Source of the DNA: Rhabditoides inermis
Taxonomy: Eukaryota > Nematoda > Chromadorea > Rhabditida > Rhabditidae
DNA length: 64,000 nucleotides
Assembly: GCA_963966185.1 (NCBI GenBank)
Contig: CAWZYM010000114.1
Location: 345,001 to 409,000 of the forward strand
Reading direction: 5' to 3'
Made by a program: the position numbers and the translations under genes. Shown piece by piece: positions 61,134 to 64,000 of the stretch. The notes under the pieces are model-generated. The model ran no database searches. It worked only from the letters and a program-made list of their open reading frames with translations, and was not told where the DNA came from. How positions within the stretch are numbered: the first letter of the stretch is position 1; every line of letters starts with the position of its first letter.

Positions 61134-62389
61134 CCACCCACCGGACAGCTGTAGTCCCCTGTCCCCCACTCTCGTCTGCATTCCATCGGGCAGCCCCCCG
61201 ATGAACTCCCACGCGCCCACCTTCCGCGCCGCCTCGTTCACCTCTTGCTGCAAGGGGATATACAAAATCCGTGGGATATACGAAATCCAAACTCATAACA
61301 TGTATCTCTTCAACTATAACCGCCTCGTTCGCCTCTTGCTGCAAATGGAAGCGGAACGGTATTCAAATGGCCTTCAATACTGTTTTCGCACTGCGAGTAA
61401 AACACTGTGTTCCGAAGGCGTTTTCAATGGGTCTATTGAAAAGAGATTATCAGAGGAGATCCAAACTTCGCACAACTTCGCAGAAAAAATCACAGCCAAC
61501 GGAACGATTCTTACTCATAACCTACGGATATTACTGGAGATGAGTTTGACATCAACTAGTGTTCCCACCTGCGTGGCGTCCAACCGTCCATACCGGATGT
61601 TGTCGCTGATCGTCCCGTCGAACAACACCGGCTCCTAGAAGGGGTACATTGAAATCGTAAGGTGTAGCCAATCTCTTCAAAATAGTCCTTTCAAAACTAT
61701 TCAAGTAAGTCCGTTGAGATACGTTTCACCCCGATCTTTTACACAGAATGCAAAGTCACGCAACAACTTGGCTAGGTTCGACGTACAACAAATGAAACAC
61801 AAAATACTAATGTTCTCAGCGCTAACCCTGGCGGAGGACCTGTGAGAGGGGTACAGTGGCCAGCTACTTATTGCGAGCGACAATGGAAAATGGAGAGACA
61901 CGCGCGCTCTCGCCACAGTCTTTTGTGCAAGAATTTTCTCCTAGATTACTAGATATACTACATAGTTCCAGAAACCTAGATATACTAGACAGTTTCATTA
62001 AAGTAGTCAGTCGTCAATAGGAGGCTGCGTGCACTGTACCTGACTGACGAGGCTGCAGTGCGCGCGCAGACAGTCCGGATTGATGCAGCGGATGTCGGTC
62101 TTGTTGAGGTGGATCTGAAGCACGATCACTTCAAATAGTTGCAATTCAATTCAATGTTGATTAATACTCTACTCAACCTAAACAATAGTAGGAAAACAAG
62201 TTGAATATTCTGTGTAAGAATAGTTTTGACGATCCATGAAAGAGAAATATATACATAACTCACCGATCCACTGTCTGGGTCGTAGAACCTGAGGAGCAGA
62301 GCGGTGAGTGTGCTCTTTCCGCTGCCGCTCGCGCCGACTACTGCCAGGTGCTCGCCAGCCTCCACGTCGAACGAGAGACCGCGCAGAAC
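45231..62389 (-). CDS. ABCB/P-glycoprotein-type transporter, from NBD1 to C terminus
   Basis: About 31 exons encode about 910 residues. NBD1: exon 62389-62264 has Walker [10 protein letters not shown]; 62114-62040 ends at the Q-loop (LVSQ); 61634-61569; 61247-61142 and 60593-60502 carry [14 protein letters not shown] and Walker [14 protein letters not shown]; 60349-60276 has the H-loop (TIAH); 60074-59963. Linker: 58379-58291, 58029-57974, 57760-57690, about 57424-57328. The second membrane domain runs over exons between 55717 and 49497. NBD2: Walker [10 protein letters not shown] (48.6 kb), [15 protein letters not shown] (47.6 kb), Walker [13 protein letters not shown] (46.7 kb), and VAHRLSSIR with the stop at 45231. 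All catalytic motifs are intact, so both ATP sites look active. These pumps export hydrophobic compounds across membranes. The exons for membrane domain 1 are not found upstream, where a candidate LTR element lies; the gene either continues beyond the window or is truncated. Confidence 0.88.
47839..47920 (+). tRNA. tRNA-Ser (TGA)
   Basis: 82 nt. The acceptor stem GCAACGA/TCGTTGC pairs perfectly with discriminator G. The anticodon arm TTGGA-CTTGAAA-TCCAA gives anticodon TGA. A long variable arm (GGGCATTGCCC) is typical of serine tRNAs, and the T loop contains TTCGAAC. It lies in an intron of the ABC transporter, on the opposite strand, and appears functional. Confidence 0.95.
49199..49332. repeat. 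About 22-bp tandem repeat TACGGTATGGTACTGGGG
   Basis: Four to five imperfect copies just upstream of an ABC exon (on the minus strand), ending in a palindrome-like ACCGTATACGGT. Confidence 0.85.
49585..49870. repeat. Interspersed CCACCCACGA repeats
   Basis: A unit near GGACCACCCACGACGTC recurs at least six times in two adjacent ABC introns (about 49587-49620 and 49788-49870). On the gene's strand it reads GTGGGTGG, close to a splice-donor sequence. Confidence 0.75.
50250..51290 (+). mobile_element. Decayed non-LTR retroelement fragment 2
   Basis: Starts with LYADDLKIY (RT catalytic box) and, after frame breaks, continues as [20 protein letters not shown], the same region as the copy at 3.5 kb. 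It ends in (TTTA)n near 51280. It lies in an ABC intron, opposite to the gene. Confidence 0.85.
51418..51596. repeat. GA/GAAA microsatellite in ABC intron
   Basis: About 180 bp of (GAGAAA)n and (GA)n between two close exons; CT on the gene's strand, leading to the acceptor. Confidence 0.95.
52158..52434. mobile_element. Fold-back MITE with about 97-bp arms
   Basis: Starts AAGGACTTCCGTAAGAGAAG and ends with its inverse. The two arms are nearly identical and the element is flanked by TTAA (52154-52157 and 52435-52438). Only about 80 bp separate the arms. A partial relative starts at about 53466. Shares CAACAAAAGCTCATGCAT and ACAAACCTGCTCTTTC with the element at 59.5 kb. Confidence 0.85.
52645..52730 (-). 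mobile_element. tRNA-like segment (SINE head or pseudo-tRNA)
   Basis: The minus strand has box-A-like TGGTTAGCGATTGCGC and box-B-like GAGTTCGGTTCC. Arms pair poorly. In an ABC intron. Confidence 0.4.
52978..53085. repeat. Dispersed repeat with CCAGCGCTGCCGCGCTGG hairpin
   Basis: About 95 bp that recurs at 53545-53632 in the neighbouring ABC intron. Both contain TTCTAGCGCGCG and the CAGCG...CGCTG stem. The hairpin near one end recalls a transposon terminus, but no class is recognised. Confidence 0.65.
53986..54150. repeat. CT and (TATC)n microsatellite
   Basis: CT tract followed by C run and (ATCT)n in an ABC intron. Further GA and CT tracts lie at 54693-54853 and 54985-55228 in the next two introns. 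Confidence 0.95.
55330..55560. repeat. About 35-bp minisatellite
   Basis: Imperfect copies of GCCTGAGTATCAGTGTATTG with TGCGTAGGTA spacing, in an ABC intron. Confidence 0.75.
55785..56350. repeat. 42-bp satellite array, part 1
   Basis: About 13 copies of a 42-bp unit containing GAATTATTCTCCTACCGTAA and CCTAAGGGAACGAAGCAGGT. The unit length is a multiple of three, so the plus strand stays open for long stretches with a 14-residue repeat ([14 protein letters not shown]). Two further units lie at 57248-57313. Confidence 0.9.
56570..57245 (-). mobile_element. Non-LTR retroelement fragment 3
   Basis: The minus frame reads [34 protein letters not shown] and YTYWNSL, the C-terminal RT region found in the other two copies. 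It extends to about 57245, where DLGVWITNN can be read. Inserted inside the 42-bp array. Confidence 0.85.
58452..58790. mobile_element. TTAA-flanked MITE, copy 2
   Basis: 339 bp flanked by TTAA (58448-58451 and 58791-58794). Ends AGGGAGGGTACCCTCTGATT and inverse. Similar to the element at 23924-24250, in reverse orientation. Lies in an ABC intron. Confidence 0.85.
59484..59861. mobile_element. Fold-back element with about 120-bp arms
   Basis: ATTCTCTTTCGAAAAGTACA starts an arm of about 120 bp that returns inverted at the right end. The middle, about 140 bp, is AT-rich and non-coding. Related in its arm core to the element at 52.2 kb. Confidence 0.85.
60624..60950. mobile_element. MITE with about 40-bp inverted ends
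   Basis: GTAGAGGTCAGACTCAACTT and its inverse (GCCTGACCTCTAC end) bound 327 bp. Inside are CTCAGAAAGAT-type direct repeats and a second inverted pair (TGATTC..AAAAACC). Lies in an ABC intron. Confidence 0.75.
61046..61131. repeat. GA microsatellite in ABC intron
   Basis: About 85 bp of GA just past the donor of the exon 61247-61142 (on the minus strand). Confidence 0.95.
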
Positions 62390-62524
62390 CTGAAAAAGGG
62401 TGATTGGTATGGCTTCTAGATGCCAATATGGGCCATTGATTTTCGACAAATATCTTCATGCCGAAAGACTTACCGTGGAGAGCCTATACAACATTGATTT
62501 CATTGATCTGATTTGTATGTAGTA

Positions 62525-62797
62525 TGTTGATACCTCTTTATCATGTCGCGTGTGAATGCGCGAGAGCATTTGGCAGTTGTAACAACTAGCCAGCAGAGAG
62601 AGGAGAGAGCACTGAGAGAGATAGAGAGAAGAGGGCCGCCACACCCCCAGGACCTCAGTCTAATTCTAACCCTTTGTCCTTTGTTTTCTTATCTTGTTTC
62701 TGGTCTCAGCGTTTAAATAAATGTTATTCACAGTCCTTGTTTAGTCTATTGCACACACAGAGAGTGAACTCCCGCAAACCAAACCCCAAATATAACA
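62525..62797 (+). mobile_element. Candidate LTR with primer-binding site
   Basis: Sequence begins TGTTGATACC and ends ATATAACA, immediately followed by TGGAGGATCCCGGTTC, which has the form of a tRNA primer-binding site. An AATAAA lies at about 62716. This fits a 5' LTR of a BEL/Pao-like element running rightward, but no second LTR or polymerase is in the window. Confidence 0.4.
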
Positions 62798-63792
62798 TGG
62801 AGGATCCCGGTTCTCTCTAGTGCAATAGATTAACTGACAATGAAACATTTTTCTAGCATTTCTCTTCTTTCTTCTCTATCTTGTCTCTCTTCTTTTCTTC
62901 GAACGACGTGTGAAAATGAGTGCCGTGTTTACTGTAAATAGTGTACAGTTACTGTTTTGTGGCCGCACAGAGAGTGGGCTAAATCTATTTCGTGCTTTCC
63001 AGAGTTTCCATCAACACCTCTGACTGAACAACGTATTCCGTGATTCCGTGATTCCGTGACTCCGTGATTCCGTGATTCCGTGAACTCCATGACAACTAAC
63101 CGTAAACTGCAATGCGTTTCCATCTCTAACTTTATCGTTCCTCTCATATCCATCCAACATACTTAGCCCTCTCTGTGCCACTGTCTTAAGGTTAACCAAA
63201 AATTCCAAAAAACTAACAAAAACTCTAGTCTATTCAATTCGATCAGCATCTCAGTGTGAGTCATGGCATACGGTAACTGCAGTGCAATCCTAGCGCGCAC
63301 GTGCAGTCGTAATCGTAGTTAGCCATTCATCAAGCATCTCCCAGCATTCAGATGTGTAGCAATTTTGCTGCCGATCCCCGATCACACTACGAGATCGACG
63401 GACAAATAGCGATACACCTTCTGACACATCAATAATCCGCGAGAGCCATTCATCTGAGCCGACTTCGAGCATCGCGCAGGGATTACAATAGGGTCATGAC
63501 AAATGGGATCATTGGTGCCTGCCTGGCACTTTACAGCAACGCCAGCTCCGAGTCTTACGGTTGCTTGCAGGGTGAGGCCAAGCCCACTCTATTTGCATGC
63601 CGAAGGCGCGCTTCATCCTTTAATTTGTTCATCACCCCATCGCATTCAAGCATTTCTCATTACTAGCGCTGATCAAAGACTGTTTAAGGTGATACTCGAC
63701 TTCGGTAATTCCCAAAGTCTACCCGCTTTGACGACCAACCGCTCCGAGCCGAGTTCTTTCACGCACACCACCGACACCAGTTAACAGCCGAG
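62798..63792. other. Possible retroelement leader, no gene supported
   Basis: Contains a 9-bp repeat (GATTCCGTG, 63039-63084). There are short open frames on both strands but no recognised protein. Confidence 0.35.
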
Positions 63793-63990
63793 ATGTCGTC
63801 TAACGGTCAGAAAGAAGACGCCGCCACACAGAAGCTCGCGTCATTCGACGGCCTCCTCGAGGAGAGGGACACGGCAAACCCCACACTCCCCTACACTGTT
63901 GTTACCCAGACCCCACCCACCACTAACAACACCCCTCCCCATCCCAGCGACTCCGATGTCCTTTCTGCAGCAGTATTAGCAGCATCGTAA
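63793..63990 (+). CDS. Hypothetical 65-residue open frame at right edge
   Basis: Begins MSSNGQKEDAATQKLASFDG and is rich in Thr, Pro and Ser (TVVTQTPPTTNNTPPHPS). It stops at 63990, though a CTGCAG just before the stop could be a splice site. It could be the start of a retroelement structural protein following the candidate LTR, or of an ordinary gene. Function not recognised. Confidence 0.3.
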   Translation: MSSNGQKEDAATQKLASFDGLLEERDTANPTLPYTVVTQTPPTTNNTPPHPSDSDVLSAAVLAAS

Positions 63991-64000
63991 GCAGAATCAG

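Noticed and set aside
63503..63784. Plus frame of 93 residues and the GGTGCCTGCCTGGCAC dyad, considered as a struct RNA
   Set aside because: No match to U1, U2, U6, 5S or spliced-leader RNA that I can recognise, and no protein features.

Overview
This is eukaryotic DNA, most likely from a nematode. Genes are split into many short exons, with introns as short as about 40 nt. Introns have GT donors and TTTCAG/TTNCAG acceptors. Several start codons sit directly behind an acceptor-like CAG with no upstream exon visible, as expected for spliced-leader trans-splicing. The H2A is a 127-residue protein ending GGDKE, and there is an HNF4-type nuclear receptor of the class expanded in nematodes. GA/CT microsatellites are very abundant. 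I cannot name the species. Intron-bearing core histones argue against Caenorhabditis itself.

Layout. 0.4-10.4 kb: three tandem paralogues built from a cysteine-rich module with the spacing of the nematode 'ET module'. The first is partial, the second (2.0-6.4 kb) looks secreted, and the third (6.5-10.4 kb) runs in frame through 17 phase-consistent exons into a seven-transmembrane receptor. 11.1-13.4 kb (minus): membrane protein with a C-terminal MSP-like domain. 13.6-15.8 kb: divergent H2A/H2B pair plus H4, all with introns. 16.1-17.0 kb: small nuclear-looking protein with a KEN box. 17.7-19.3 kb (minus): signal-peptide, single-pass membrane protein. 19.7-21.5 kb: NUDIX ADP-sugar pyrophosphatase. 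23.4-28.8 kb: WD-repeat-like protein. 30.2-35.4 kb: four-TM protein resembling the PLP/M6 family. 40.8-43.7 kb: HNF4-like nuclear receptor. 45.2-62.4 kb (minus): ABCB/P-glycoprotein-type transporter, from its first nucleotide-binding domain to the C terminus, spread over about 31 exons, with a tRNA-Ser(TGA) in one intron. The first membrane half is not in the window; a candidate LTR element lies just upstream.

Mobile DNA is dense in introns. There are three related non-LTR reverse-transcriptase fragments, several TTAA-flanked short inverted-repeat elements (one with an empty-site copy inside the same intron), long-arm fold-back elements, and tRNA-headed SINE-like pieces. A 42-bp satellite has been interrupted by a retroelement fragment.

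The two most unusual observations are (i) the fusion of a multi-module cysteine-rich ectodomain to a 7TM receptor, next to ectodomain-only paralogues, and (ii) repeated duplication of exon edges (splice site plus 10-30 nt of exon) into the adjoining intron, at exons of at least three unrelated genes. Gene structures were assembled by eye from reading frame, splice consensus and phase. Exon limits are inferences unless stated otherwise.
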